Assembly (NCBI GenBank): GCA_028564925.1 | Contig: CM053034.1 | Coordinates: forward strand, 93,319,626 to 93,383,625 | DNA: 64,000 nucleotides | Source: Lithobates sylvaticus | Lineage: Eukaryota > Chordata > Amphibia > Anura > Ranidae | Reading direction: 5' to 3' | Part shown: positions 12,006-22,789 of the stretch, in pieces | Layout: each line of letters opens with the position of its first letter | Position numbering within the stretch: the stretch's first letter is position 1 | Notes under the pieces: generated by a model | Seen by the model: the letters and a program-made list of their open reading frames with translations, nothing else | Told to the model about the DNA's origin: nothing | Databases searched by the model: none | Translations under genes and position numbers: made by a program

Positions 12006-12563
12006 CCAAAACGTAGAAGGGCATCCTCTACAGACAATACTGAAATGGCATCTTCCACTAACTCATCAACTGTCCAGCAAGATTTCATAGATTGTTTTAT
12101 AAAAGTAGGCACATCTTCGGTACAGTGAGCCCATATTGGGAGATTTGTTTGATGTTTTATTAAAAAACTGTCACAACTCAAATATTTAGGACAAAGTACA
12201 GTTTTAATACCTTTAGCTTTCTGAAATGCAGCAAGCGTAGATTCATTTTGAGGTATGTAAATAAAACACCCTGGATCTTTAAAAATAGACGATCTGACAT
12301 CTTCCATTTTCAAAGGAACATCTGTCATGATAGAAACATGGAAGTGGCCATTGAGTACTGTTCTGAGAAGTGCTAACTGCAAGAGAACTAATGCAGCCAC
12401 CACATCTACGAAACTGGTAAGGAGGGAGGAGGCAAGAAATTCCTGCCGATAGGATTCTTCCTGACTGCAGGACATTTCCTCTCTTCGCCTTAAGGCAACA
12501 GTCTTAAGTAACAGTAAAATATTTTTACTGTATTCAAAAAAATACCACCACACATCTTACATA
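12006..12563 (-). CDS. Unrecognised exon-like coding block (about 185 codons)
   Basis: An uninterrupted minus-strand frame runs through a stretch that looks like one large exon. Upstream stands a pyrimidine-rich tract ending in an AG acceptor (12565-12564), and the block ends at a GG|GTAAAT donor (12005); if the donor is not used, the frame stops 3 bases later. From the first Met (12553) it reads MWWYFFEYSKN, then a basic RRREEMSCSQEE patch, a hydrophobic alpha-helix-like stretch (SSLLTSFVDVVAALVLLQLA), then an alpha/beta-looking part (GHFHVSIMTDVP, PGCFIYIPQNESTLAAF, IKTVLCPKYLSC) and a C-terminal acidic helix ending VEDALLRFG. I do not recognise the family. Codon use is ordinary and there is no transposon signature. 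It could be an internal exon of a host gene or a decayed copy of one. Confidence 0.4.
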
Positions 12564-13384
12564 CTGAACATTTAAAATAAAAGGAAAAAGACTAACAATA
12601 GTTCATAACTTGACAATGATGGTGCTGACGCAGCAAATTCCCAAGTACTGCAAGCCTGGGTTCACAGGTAATTTTAAACACATGAACAAACAGAAATACA
12701 GAAACGAAACAAGACAATGTAAAGATGACAATTTTGTGACAATTCAACATGCGATTGCCATGTTAGTTGGCATTTTGTGCACCTTGTCAATTGCCTGCTC
12801 ATAGAGGGATCACTTTGGACTAAGAGTTTGGAGTGATTTGTGGATATCATCGACCAGCAGTTAAAGTGTCACTAAACCCACAATAAATGCTGTATTACAA
12901 GCACATACTCCGTTACTATGAGATTTGTTTTCTGCAAAAAACTTGGGTTGATCCTGCTGCCTGCTATCGCCTTCTTATGTTCATGTCCCCAATTCAGCTA
13001 GAGATTTTGTAGCTGCAGTGGCAACTCTGCTCATGCTCAGTTTTCAGTGAGATTCTATGCTGAGCGTTTTCTTCTTATAAATCTGAGAAGCCCATGTGAC
13101 TATAGTGTCACATTTGGGCTTATACACAGTGGTAAATGACAGCCCACTCCCTCCCTCATTCTCCATGTCCACTAGCAAGCTAAACACAATAGCGGAGGGA
13201 TATTACATGTAGATTAATGAAGGCTTCACCTCCCTCTTATTCCAACAGCCTTAGGGGGGCGTGACAGCCTGTGACTGGCAGAAATCCGCCCACACTAGGT
13301 TATTGCAAAAAAATTAAGAATTGTATGACAATTTAACAACAGTTTGACATTTGATTTTTACTCCAAAGGTTTTATTTTTGTTTT

Positions 13385-14354
13385 TTAACCACTTCAATAC
13401 CGGCCTAAAGTCATATGACGCCCACAAGGTGGATCTACCATCCTGGGCGGGCGTCATATGACGTCCTCGCATTCCCGGCCGCCTGGGGGGCGCGCGCCAT
13501 CGCTCGGGACACGGTGCGAGTTCCCCTGCGGCCGCGATGTCCGCCGGCACCCGCGATTGCCCGTTAAAACAACGGGACCGTGCGGGACCGTGGAGCTGTG
13601 TGTGTAAACACACAGCTCCACGTCCTTTCAGTGCAGAGGAGACCGATGATGTGATCCCAGTACGGAGGAACACATGATCGGTCTCCTCCCCTTAAGTCCC
13701 CTCCCCCCACAGTTAGAATCACTCCTATTAGGGAACACATTAACCCCTGCAGCGCCCCCTAGTGTTAACCCCTTCCCTGCCAGTCACATTTACACAGTAA
13801 TCATTGCAATTTTATAGCAACGATCGCTGTGTAAATGTGAATGGTTCCAAAAATGTGTCGCCGCAATGTCGCAGTCACGGGAAAAAAAAAAAAAAAAAAA
13901 AAAAAATCGCGCCATTACTAGTAAAAAAAAAAAAATCAAAATAATATAACTTTTGCGCAAACCGATCAATATACGCTTATTGCGATTTTTTTTTTTACCA
14001 AAAATATGTAGAAGAATACGTATCGGCCTAAACTGAGGAAAAAAATCGTTTTTTTTTTAAAAAGAAAAAAAAAAAAAATGGGATATTTATTATAGCAAAA
14101 AGTAAAAAATAGTGTTTTTTTTTTTTTCAAAATTGTCGCTCTTCTTTTGTTTATAGCGCAAAAAATAAAAACCGCAGAGGTGATCAAATGCCACCAAAAG
14201 AAAGCTCGATTTGTGGGGAAAAAAAGGACGTCAATTTTGTTTGGGTGTAACGTCGCACGACCGCGCAATTGTTAGTTAAAGCGGCGCAGTGCCGAATCGC
14301 AAAAAGTGCTCTGGTAAGGAAGGGTGTTTAAAAGCCCTGTATTGAAGTGGTTAA
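13385..14354 (+). mobile_element. Family A TTAA element nested in 12861-15516
   Basis: TTAACCACTTCAATACCGGCC at the left and GTATTGAAGTGGTTAA at the right are clear inverted repeats. It contains the tgtgtgtaaacacacagctcc hairpin core (about 13599-13619), ttaaccccttccctgcc, A runs, ccattactagta and the conserved tail. This is one of the best preserved copies. Confidence 0.85.
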
Positions 14355-14437
14355 ACGTGACCAACAGCAGAGGACTAGAAGCTCCTTTACTTATGTTTCC
14401 CTGCAGACAGGCTTGGGAATCAGCTGGGTCATGTACT

Positions 14438-15383
14438 TTAACCACTTAAGGACCAGCCTCGTTTTGGATTTTAGGTGTTTACATGTTTAAAACATGTTTT
14501 TTTGCTAGAAAATTACTTAGAAAAAAAACAATATATAATGTTTGGAGGTTCTAACACCCAAGAGAATAAAATGGCGGTCATTGCAAGGAGGTCTATGGCT
14601 AGAATTATTGCTCTCGCTCTACTGATCGCGGCGATACATCACATGTGTGGTTTGACTACCGTTTTCATATGCGGGCGCTGCTCACGTATGCGTTCGCTTC
14701 TGCGCGCGAGCTCGTCGGGACGGGGTGTTTTAAAAAAATTTTGGGGGGGTTTTTCTTATTTTACTTGAATTTATTATTTTTTACACTGTTTTAAAAAAAA
14801 AAAAAAAAAATACAAAATGGATCACTTTTATTCCTATTACAAGGAATGTAAACATCCCTCGTAATAGAAAAAAGCATGACAGGTCCTCTTAAATATGAGA
14901 TCTGGGGTCAAAAAGTCCTCAGATCTCATATTTGGACTTAAATGCAAAAAAAATAAATAAATAAAAAAATGTAATTAAAAAAAAAAAAATGACATTTGGA
15001 AATTCCCCTTTAAGACGTATGGGTGGAAGTGACGTTTTGATGTCGCTTCCGCCCTCCTATGGTATAGAGACGAGTGGGGGCCATCTGAGCCTCACTCGTC
15101 TCTATACCCAGGCACTGAAAGGACCCAATCGCCTCCGCCGCTGCCGGCGGCTCCGGTAAGCGGCGGAAGGCACGGGAGAGCGGCGGGAGGGGTGGCACCT
15201 CTCCCGCCGCCGATAAACTGATCTCGCGGCGAACCCGCCACAGAGACCACCATTATCGGAAACTGAACCGCTCACTGTAAAGAGGGATACCTCGGTTGTG
15301 GCAGCAGCTGCTGACGCTACCGAGATATCCCTCTTCAAAAAAAAATGACGTATATATACAGTGAGCGGTGGGTAAGTGGTTAA
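14438..15383. mobile_element. Family B TTAA element (TTAACCACTTAAGGACC)
   Basis: TTAACCACTTAAGGACCAGC at 14438 and GGTAAGTGGTTAA at 15383. It contains ttttttgctagaaaattac, acaatatataatgtttgg and a GC-rich stem block (ctcgtctctatacccaggc, about 15095-15113, facing a partner near 15063-15075). No coding capacity. It differs from family A except for the tips. Confidence 0.75.
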
Positions 15384-15518
15384 TAGCTGTATATTGATTA
15401 GGAAAAAGAAACTAAGATTTTTCCTTTTTATTAAAATAAATTACAGTGCCATCATCCACATACAGAAATAGAAGGGACGATGTAAATTAAACAGTGTGTG
15501 TTTAGTATCACTTTAATG

Positions 15519-15676
15519 CAGGGGACTCAAACTGCTGGCCCTCCAGCTGTTGCGGAACTACAATTCCCATCATGCCTCTGACCATTGGGAGTCAAAGCCT
15601 GTAACCATCAGCCTTGCAATGCCTCATGGGAATTGTAGTTCTGCAACAGCTGGAGGCCACCAGTTTGAGACCCCTG
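15519..15676. mobile_element. Palindromic hAT MITE, perfect 8-bp target duplication
   Basis: CTTTAATG flanks both sides (15511-15518 and 15677-15684). The ends are CAGGGGACTCAAACTGCTGG and its imperfect complement, and the arms (ctacaattcccat..., atgggaattgtag...) pair over most of the 158 bases. This wording is widespread in amphibian and fish MITEs. Confidence 0.85.
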
Positions 15677-15684
15677 CTTTAATG

Positions 15685-16176
15685 CATCTTGCGCCTATTC
15701 ACTTACCACTTGCCTTGAAGTCAAAACAGCATGAGGAGTTGCTTACCAATAATGGGTGCAACCAAACTGAATTGCCACATAGGATTAGTGGACGTGGATA
15801 AAGTCACTTATATTCATACTGGAAAATGTTTTAGCTGATGCAACCTTATCTGAACTTTAGAATTGATACGTTTTGTTTGTTTATTTATACAGTGTTATCT
15901 ACTATACCTTTTAAATGACAAATCACATAGTGTTTTGCATACATATAGATAAAGAACAAAAATTTTATAAATTACAGCTTAGAAATCTTAAGATGTAGTT
16001 TCCGTTTATTTATTTTTGGTCCATTTTCTGAGTGTACGGTAAAAAAAAACTATTTTTGTACTCACCCCATTTGATTTCTTTGGTCCATTGAGGGAGCCAG
16101 GATCCACCTTTAGGTTTTTGATCATGCTCTTGGTACAAATCAAAGCATGCCGCTTCTAATAGGGGATATCCTAGGC
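15685..16176. other. No gene recognised
   Basis: A+T-rich sequence. Its last part (16060-16176, ctcaccccatttgatttc...) continues beyond the hAT insertion at 16863 (ctcctgtagatggcagtataac), and a similar piece (cctcttgtaggtggcagtataatg) is at about 11912-11936, so it is an older dispersed repeat. Confidence 0.4.
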
Positions 16177-16854
16177 CAGGGGTCAGCAACCTTTTTCCAC
16201 TTCAAGGTCGAATTCAATGTATGTGAATGCATGTAGGGCTGCATTTGCATGCTAATAAACATAATCTTCACAGCCCCGCACCTCTGGACCCCTTTACATT
16301 ACATAGCCCCTCCCCCAGGTTATGCTCCATAGGCGACGCTTTAAAAATTTCTAGGAGGTTACCAGTTTAGAGTTAGAGCAATAATTATAGCACAAGACCT
16401 TCTCTAAAGGTCACGGCAATACCTCATGTGTAGTTTGAACACTGTTTACATTTGTGGTAGTGACTTACATATGCGTTCGCTTCTGCACGCGAGCACAGAG
16501 GGATGGGACGCCTAAAAAAATAAAAAACAATTATAATAAAAAAGACCCAAAATCCCTCATTAGCACTTAAAAACATACAAAACATCAAGTTTGGCTGTTT
16601 TGAATGTCATTTTTTAAAATTTGGCACCTTTAAGTTTTCTGTAAACCGGAAAAGCCATTACCGATTTCCGGGTTACTAGATCCGAGACCCGATCGAAGTC
16701 AATCTCTGGCAAGCTGGTGAACATGCTGGCTGGTCGCTCGGGCCTCCCGTTGGGACAGGAGATTCCTGGCGAGCCATGGAAGAAGGGTTGATGTAAATGC
16801 ATCACATGCACCGACAGGCTGGACATTTAGCGGCCCGCAGGTTACCAACCCCTG
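16177..16854. mobile_element. hAT non-autonomous element, perfect 8-bp target duplication
   Basis: TCCTAGGC flanks the element at 16169-16176 and 16855-16862. The left tip CAGGGGTCAGCAACCTTTTT pairs with the right tip GGTTACCAACCCCTG. The 678-base body has no transposase frame. Such CAGGGG...CCCCTG tips with 8-bp duplications are typical of hAT elements. Confidence 0.85.
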
Positions 16855-16862
16855 TCCTAGGC

Positions 16863-17230
16863 TATCAAACTATTTTTTGCTTGCCCATGTCCAATCCTCC
16901 TGTAGATGGCAGTATAACCCAACAGTATATGAAAACTAGAGAGTGCCTGCAGTTCAAGAGTCAACAGAAAGGCCAAATAACTGAAGCTGGCTCAAAACAA
17001 GGTGGTAAATTTGCATGCAAACTAAACCTGACACTAGAAGACCAACATGGGAAGGAGAACCAAATCAGACAGACATACATGGAAACCAATCCACCTAGTC
17101 TAAATCGGAAAAAAAAAATACAACTTCTCCAACAAAGAAGGACACTCAGCCTAGGCTGAGTAACACAAAAAAGGATCTCCTCTCCAAAGACTGGAATCAG
17201 ACAGAGGACCTGAAAATACTGTCCTAGTAA
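16863..17230. other. No gene recognised
   Basis: Continuation of the repeat interrupted by the hAT element, then unique-looking A-rich sequence. Open frames on both strands (16797-17242) share no features of known proteins. Confidence 0.4.
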
Positions 17231-17573
17231 GGCTAAGTTCACATCTGTGCGGCTCTGCAGGTCACAGTTTGCATGGGCACGGCAGTCTGTTCATTTGAAT
17301 GGGCTGCCATGCCTCCTGTAAAACGCAGAGAAAAAAAAAAAAAAATTTAATAAAAAAAAAAAAAAAGGCACCTGCAGCATTTCAGAAATCAAAGCTTGCA
17401 TGGGAACCACAAGTGCAGTGTGGTTTCCAGTGTAGGAGCGATTTTTAGTGCGTGCGGGGTGCTATTAGTATTAGTGGCACCCACACACGCGCCTGCATTT
17501 TTTTTGTGAAGGTGGTAGTGGGAACAGGTGTGTTTCCGCAGCGGTAATCACCCACACAGATGTGAACCTAGCC
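17231..17573. repeat. Inverted-repeat MITE (GGCTAAGTTCACATC ends)
   Basis: ggctaagttcacatctgtg at the left is the imperfect complement of cagatgtgaacctagcc at the right. The interior has two A runs (about 17330-17367) and no coding sequence. The target duplication is not evident. Confidence 0.6.
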
Positions 17574-17635
17574 CAAAGGAGGACCAGAGGCTCCCTGGAC
17601 AAATATAGTAATCCTCAACTCCCCTAATTCCACAA

Positions 17636-17870
17636 TGTTAACCACTTCGATACAGGACACTTACCTGCTGCCTGCCGAGGCAAATTTTCTGCTTTCAGTA
17701 CTGTCGTACTTTGAATGACAATTGTGCAGTTATGCAATGCTGTACCCAAACAATTTTTATCATTTTTTTTTGAGACAGATAGAGCTTTTTGGTGATAATC
17801 ACCACTAGGTTTATTTTTTGCCAAACAAACTAAAAAAAAAAGGCCGAACTTTTTTTTAAGAAAAAATAAA
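17636..17870. repeat. Family D TTAA element fragment
   Basis: Starts TTAACCACTTCGATACAGG at 17636 and contains cgtactttgaatgacaattg, gcaatgctgtacccaaac and a tagagctttttggtgataat block. These recur at 50070-50165 in the nested element there. The right half is missing. Confidence 0.55.
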
Positions 17871-18189
17871 TAAAAAAAAGAAATCTTAGATTCAGTTACA
17901 AAATTTTGTAAATAAATAAGATTTCCAGGAATTTAAAGCTGAAATCCAGAATTCTACAAGTTTATCTTCTTCAGATCCTCTCCCCAGCAGCTGTAAAAAC
18001 ACTGCTCAAGTTTTTTTTGTAATCCTTGATTTTCAGGACCCGGCAACGCAAGGATTTTGGCTTACTCAAGTACATTTTGGCAAACTGTAGTCTGGCTTTT
18101 TTATGTCTGTCAGCAGTGGGGTCCTCCTGGGTCTCCTGCCATTGCGTTTTATTTCATTTAAATGTTGACGGTGACACTGATGCTCCCTG
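17871..18189. other. No gene recognised
   Basis: A+T-rich sequence with no convincing open frame or repeat end. Confidence 0.4.
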
Positions 18190-18757
18190 AGCCTGCAGGA
18201 CCGCTTAAATTTCTTTGGAACTTTTTTGGGGCTGCTTATCCAACATCCGGACTATCCTGCGTTGCAACCTTTCATAAATTTTTCTCTTCCGTCCACGCCC
18301 AGAGAGATTAGCTACAGTGCCATGGGTTGCAAACCTCTTGATAATGTTGCGCACTGTGGACAAAAGGCAAATCTAGATCTCTGGAGATGGACTTGTAACC
18401 TTGAGATTGTTGATATTTTTCCGCAATTTTGGTTCTCAAGTCCTCAGACAGTTCTCTCCTCCCCTTTCTGTTGCTTAGTGTGGCACACACAGACACACAA
18501 TTCAAAGACTACATGAACTTCTCTCCTTTTTATCTGCTTTCAGGTGTGATTTGTATATGCCCACACCAGTTACTTGCCCCAGGTGAGTTTATCCACAATT
18601 TTGAAAGGGTGCCAAGAATTTTGACCGTCCCATTTTTGGAGTTGTGCGACATTATGTCCAATTTGCTTTTTTCCTCCTTTTTTTTTTGTTTTGTTCCAAT
18701 ACACACAAAGGGAATAAACATGTGTATAGCAGAAATACTTGATTTTCGGGAAACATT
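18190..18757 (-). mobile_element. Tc1-like transposon fragment, 5' part, minus strand
   Basis: The coding remnant faces left and the outer terminal region lies on the right (ccaatacacacaaagggaat, then gaaatacttgattttc, to about 18757), the wording of a Tc1 lineage I recall from fish and amphibians. The element is cut at about 18190 on its 3' side and ends against the next Tc1 fossil. Confidence 0.65.
18225..18505 (-). pseudogene. Tc1 transposase N-terminal remnant
   Basis: The minus frame 18505-18308 contains RKGRRELSEDLRTKIAEKYQ and SQGYKSISRDLDLP, the first helix-turn-helix of a Tc1 transposase DNA-binding domain. Further decayed sequence continues to about 18225. There is no catalytic domain, so this is a truncated remnant. 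Confidence 0.7.
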
Positions 18758-19958
18758 TCTGCAAAATTATAAAAAGACGCAACACTTTTGTGTTTGCCCC
18801 TATTTATCACAAGCTGAACTCAAAGATCTATGTACACAAAAGGCCTATTTCTCTCAAATCTGTGTTAGTGAGCACTTCTCCTTTGCCGAGATAATCCATC
18901 AACCTCAAAAGATGTGGCATATCAAAATGCTGATTAGACAGCATGATTATTGCCTTAGGCTAGCCTCAATAAAAGGCACAGTTTTACTGTATTTAGTGTA
19001 TACACGCAGTGCATCACATCTCCTTCGCATATCGTTAATCAGGTTGTTGATTGCGGCCTGTGGAATGTTGGTCCATTCCTCTTCTATGGCTGTGTGAAGT
19101 TGCTGGATATTGGCAGGAACTGGAACACGCTGTCGTCCACACCGATCCAGAGCATCCCAAACATGCTCAATGGGTGAAATGTCCAGGAGTATGGGGCCGT
19201 GCATTAGGTGATGGTCCTGGATGAATGGCACAATGAGCCTCAGGGTCTTGTCACGGTATCTCTGTACATTTTTCAAAATGCCATCAAAAAAAATACACCC
19301 GTGTTCGTTGTCCATAGCATATGCCTGGCCACACCATAACCCCACCGCCACCAAGGCCACTCGATCCACAACGCTGACATCAGCAAACCGCACACCCACA
19401 CAACGCCATACATGCTGTCTGCCTTGTACAGTGAAAAAAACGTGATTTATCCATAAAGAGAACACCTCTCCAAAGTGCCAGATGTCATCAAATGTGAGCA
19501 TTTGCCCACTCAAGTCGGTTACGACGACGAACTGCAGTCAGGTCGAGACCCCAATGAGGATGACGAGCATGCAGATGAGCTTCCCTGAGACGGTTTCTGA
19601 CAGTTTGTGCAGAAATCTTTTGGTTATGCAAATCGATTGTTGCAGCAGCTGTCTGGATGGCTGGTCTCAGATGATCTTGGAGGTGAAGATGCTGGATGTA
19701 GAGGTCCTAGGCTAGTGTGGTTACACATGGTCCGTGGTTGTAAGGCCGGTTGGATGTAATGCCAAATTCAATAAAACGCCTTTGGAGACAGCTTATGGTA
19801 GAGAAATGAACATTCAATTCAAGGGCAACAGCTCTGGTGGACATTCCTGCAGTCAACATGCCATATGCACCTTCCCTTAAGAGTTGTGACATCTGTGGCA
19901 TGGTGCTGTGTGATAAAACTGCACATTTTAGAGTGGCCTTTTACTCTGGCCAGCCTAA
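18758..19958 (-). mobile_element. Second Tc1 lineage (MPQM type), decayed, minus strand
   Basis: The left terminal region (gacgcaacacttttgtgttt, then gtgagcacttctcctttg and gatgtggcatatcaaaatgc) matches the inverted end of a widespread Tc1 lineage. The other end (gtgataaaactgcacatttt, agagtggccttttactctgg) lies at about 19910-19945, and the outermost right tip is missing. An internal deletion shortens the body. Confidence 0.75.
18947..19901 (-). pseudogene. Tc1 (MPQM-type) transposase remnant
   Basis: The N-terminal frame, 19901-19707, reads [20 protein letters not shown] and continues with a helix-turn-helix ([17 protein letters not shown]). The C-terminal frame, 19513-18947, holds VWRCVGVRFADVSVVDRVA, GILKNVQRYRDKTLRLIVPF, the third acidic site in DISPIEHVWDALDRCGRQRV and AAINNLINDMRRRCDALRV. 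The stretch that should carry the first catalytic Asp and the HDNARPH block with the second are missing or degraded, and the last residues diverge from the usual end. The enzyme is dead. Confidence 0.8.
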
Positions 19959-21210
19959 GGCCATTCCTTTAGAGCGCATAGATAACATCATTGGCGCAGT
20001 ATATAGTAAATATCTCCTAAACAGTGCACGTAAAGCCTTATTTATATGCTTACCTATAGGTACAAATACAGGAAGGTTTACAATCTCTAACAGTAGCCTT
20101 CTCTGTAAACACCTGCTGGCCTACTGCAAACACCAGTTATCTGGCTACTATATTGACCCATACTATGTTGACGCAGCAAGTATGCAAATCCAGGAAAGCA
20201 GAAAAATCAGTGCGTCCAATCTGCATACTTGTTCCAGGTAAGTGCTTCAGAAAGAATTAAAGGAAATGGATCAGTAGGATATCCAGGCAACTATCATTTT
20301 CAAGAGAAATAGGTAAGAAAAAAAAAAATGGCACTTTTTTTTATAATTTGTTGGCTAAATGGCACCTAATATTAAGCCAGCTCTGGTAAAGATCACATTT
20401 ACAAGAAATATTCAGACAATTTTATATATAGAAAAAAAAAAAAAATTTTAAATTGCTGAACATATGGCGTTTCAGAGATAACTCCAGGGACAAGTATAAA
20501 ATAAAAAATAAAAATAAATCCAATTAACACAAAGAATACAGCACTCAACTGACATGTAAAAAAACCTGGCTCAGCTCCATGGAAGGGAAAAAAGCAACAC
20601 TTTAACACCTTCTTCTGGGGGTTTCTCACGTGATGGAATAAAAAAAAAAAAAAAAGGCGGCCAAGAAGCGATGGTGCCACCAACACAGCAACAATGTTAA
20701 TCTTTAGTTTGGCATTTATTAATCTCCTTTAAAATGAAGTCTTAAGATTAGGAGCCTGGCCCAAAACAATGGATCAAAGAACATTTATTAACAAAATATA
20801 CATTGCTCAGGTCTTAAACCGGCAATTTGATTCAGCAACCATACTTACCATTCATTTTTTTTCCCGCAAATTACACAAAGACAAATAAATTGATGGATTC
20901 CCCCAACCACAAGCAGATTGGATCAAATCCAAGAAAAAAAAAGTCAGATAGCTTTAATTTTTTTTTTTCTAGTTTTGATTAACATACAATAACCTGTATT
21001 GAAGCTGTCAATTTATTGAAAAGTTTTAGGGACTGAATTCAGGTGGTCAAGCGAAGGCGAAGGCATGGGTAGTAGATGGCTTGGCTTCAAGCAACCATTT
21101 GATCATCTGTTGGATTCCTGGTCTGTGGTTGTCTGAAACTTTTCACTACCAGTTTTAAAAGTGTAGTGGCACCTTTGAAGCCCAACTCCAGGAGTCAAAA
21201 AAAAAAAAAT
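19959..21210. other. No gene recognised
   Basis: The first 100 bases (agagcgcatagataacatca) belong to a dispersed repeat partly shared with 6720-6860. The rest is A+T-rich with A/T runs near 20315, 20435, 20640 and 20958. The open frame 19837-20241 starts inside the Tc1 fossil and is not credible. Confidence 0.4.
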
Positions 21211-21568
21211 GTCACACACGAGCGGAAGTCCGCTCAAGCTTGGCTTGCATACCCGCGGTCACACAAAAGTTTGCTGAACTTTCGACCGCCAAGAACGCGG
21301 TGACGCACAACACTACGACGAGCCGAAAAAATGAAGTTCAATGCTTCCGAGCATGCGTAGGAATTTTGCGTGTCAGAATTGGTACAGACGATCGGAATTT
21401 CCGATTGAAACTTTTTCCGACAGAAAAATTGAGAACCTGCTCTCAATCTTTTGCTGGCGGGAATTCGGCCAGCAAAAGTCCGATGGAGCATACATACAGT
21501 CGTATTTTCCTTCCAAAAGCTCTCATCGGTCTTTTGCTAGCCAAATTTCTGATCATGTGTACGGGGCA
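21211..21568. mobile_element. Harbinger-type MITE (CACACGAGCGGA), copy 1
   Basis: The left tip, with cacacacgagcggaagtcc, pairs with the right tip tgatcatgtgtacggggca, followed by TTA at 21569-21571. The interior (ctcaagcttggcttgcat, aagtttgctgaactttcgac, cttccgagcatgcgtaggaa) recurs at 57002-57160. PIF/Harbinger is inferred from the 3-bp TTA duplication seen around the copy at 29971. Confidence 0.65.
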
Positions 21569-21963
21569 TTACAGTGAGGTCAGGGCTTGACCTCCGCACA
21601 CTGCAAGGGTTAAATGCTCATGCAGTCTATGGGTGCATGATTAAAGTGTAAATACTTAAACTTATTCTCCACTACAGCAGATTCCTCCCAGTCCCCTGTA
21701 ATCGGCTCTGGTCGCACTTCTCCCCAGTGAACTATAAGGGTTGAGGTTCCTGCAGCGTATGTAATCATGCCGAGGCTCCGTCTGTAAATCGGAACATAGG
21801 TCAGACGAGGAGAGCATTGGTGATGGGCAGAGCAGGGGTGGATGACAAGTACTACAGCTTGTACTTAAATCCCCAACCCCTCATATCAAGGGCATTTACC
21901 CCTTGCAGTGCGGAACGTCCTGCTTCAAGGGTGGATTTTTTTTCTGATTCCTGGAGTCGGGCA

Positions 21964-22789
21964 TTAAAGTGGTTGTAAAGGCAGAAGGTTTTTCATCTTA
22001 ATGCATTCTATGCATTAAGATAAAAAGCCTTCTGTGTGCAGCAGCCTGCCCAGCACCCCTTAATACTTACCTGAGCCCCATCTTGATCCAGCGATCATGC
22101 ACGAGAGACTTGGCTGTCCGGACTCTAGCTCCTCATTGGCTGGAGACAGAAGTGAAGCATCATTGGCTCCCGCTGCTGTCAAAGTCAGTGAGCCAACAAG
22201 GAGATGTCTGAATGGACACAGAGCTGCGGCTTAGCTGCCCCCATAGCAAGCTGCTTGCTGTGTGGGGCACCGAGAAGAGGATCTCAGCTGCTCTGTGCAA
22301 AACCAAAATTACCTTACCATTCCATAGATGTGGCAGATGCATTCGCTTTCATTATTTAGGCTAAAAACATTTTTACCAACTCCAAAAAATGGCTGTTGAT
22401 CTTGCAAAAAAAAACACTGCAGGTTTAGATATTTACTGTACATGCAGCCAGCGACATCACCGGCGAATGCGCTCCGAATGAATGGCCACCCGGGCCGTTC
22501 CTTCAGAGTCCTGTGTCGTAAGCAGAGTGGGAATGACGTCATCACGGCTCCGGCCACTCACACAGCCAAAGTCGGCAAACCTGGAATGAAGACCAGGTGA
22601 AGATGGAAGCTGTCCACATGGTGACAGTGTGGCGCTGGGTGGCTGTGTTTTCAGGCAAGTTTCACATAATGTGCCAATATGTGATGCATACTAGCACTGT
22701 AGGTTTACCTTGTAGGTCTCCAAAAAAAAAAAAAAAAAAAAAAAAACCCCCCACACACACACACACACAGCTGTGTACTACCACTTTAA
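21964..22789. mobile_element. TTAA-bounded repeat (TTAAAGTGGTTGTAAAG ... ACTACCACTTTAA)
   Basis: TTAA lies at both ends (21964-21967, 22786-22789), with loosely matching inverted tips. The interior contains a short hairpin (aaggttttt...cattaagataaaaagcctt, 21980-22031), A runs and a CA run at about 22752-22769. It may be two overlapping repeats rather than one. Confidence 0.45.

Larger units (their letters stand above)
12861..15516. mobile_element. TTAA MITE (family C-like) split by two later elements
   Basis: The left end TTAAAGTGTCACTAAACCCA (12861) pairs with the right end tgtttagtatcactttaa (15516). Between them sit two complete TTAA elements, 13385-14354 and 14438-15383. Without those, the body is a MITE of about 750 bases. 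TTAA at all three pairs of ends gives a clear order: the outer element is oldest. Confidence 0.7.

Noticed and set aside
18429-19097. 222-codon plus-strand frame
   Set aside because: Antisense of two abutting Tc1 fossils.
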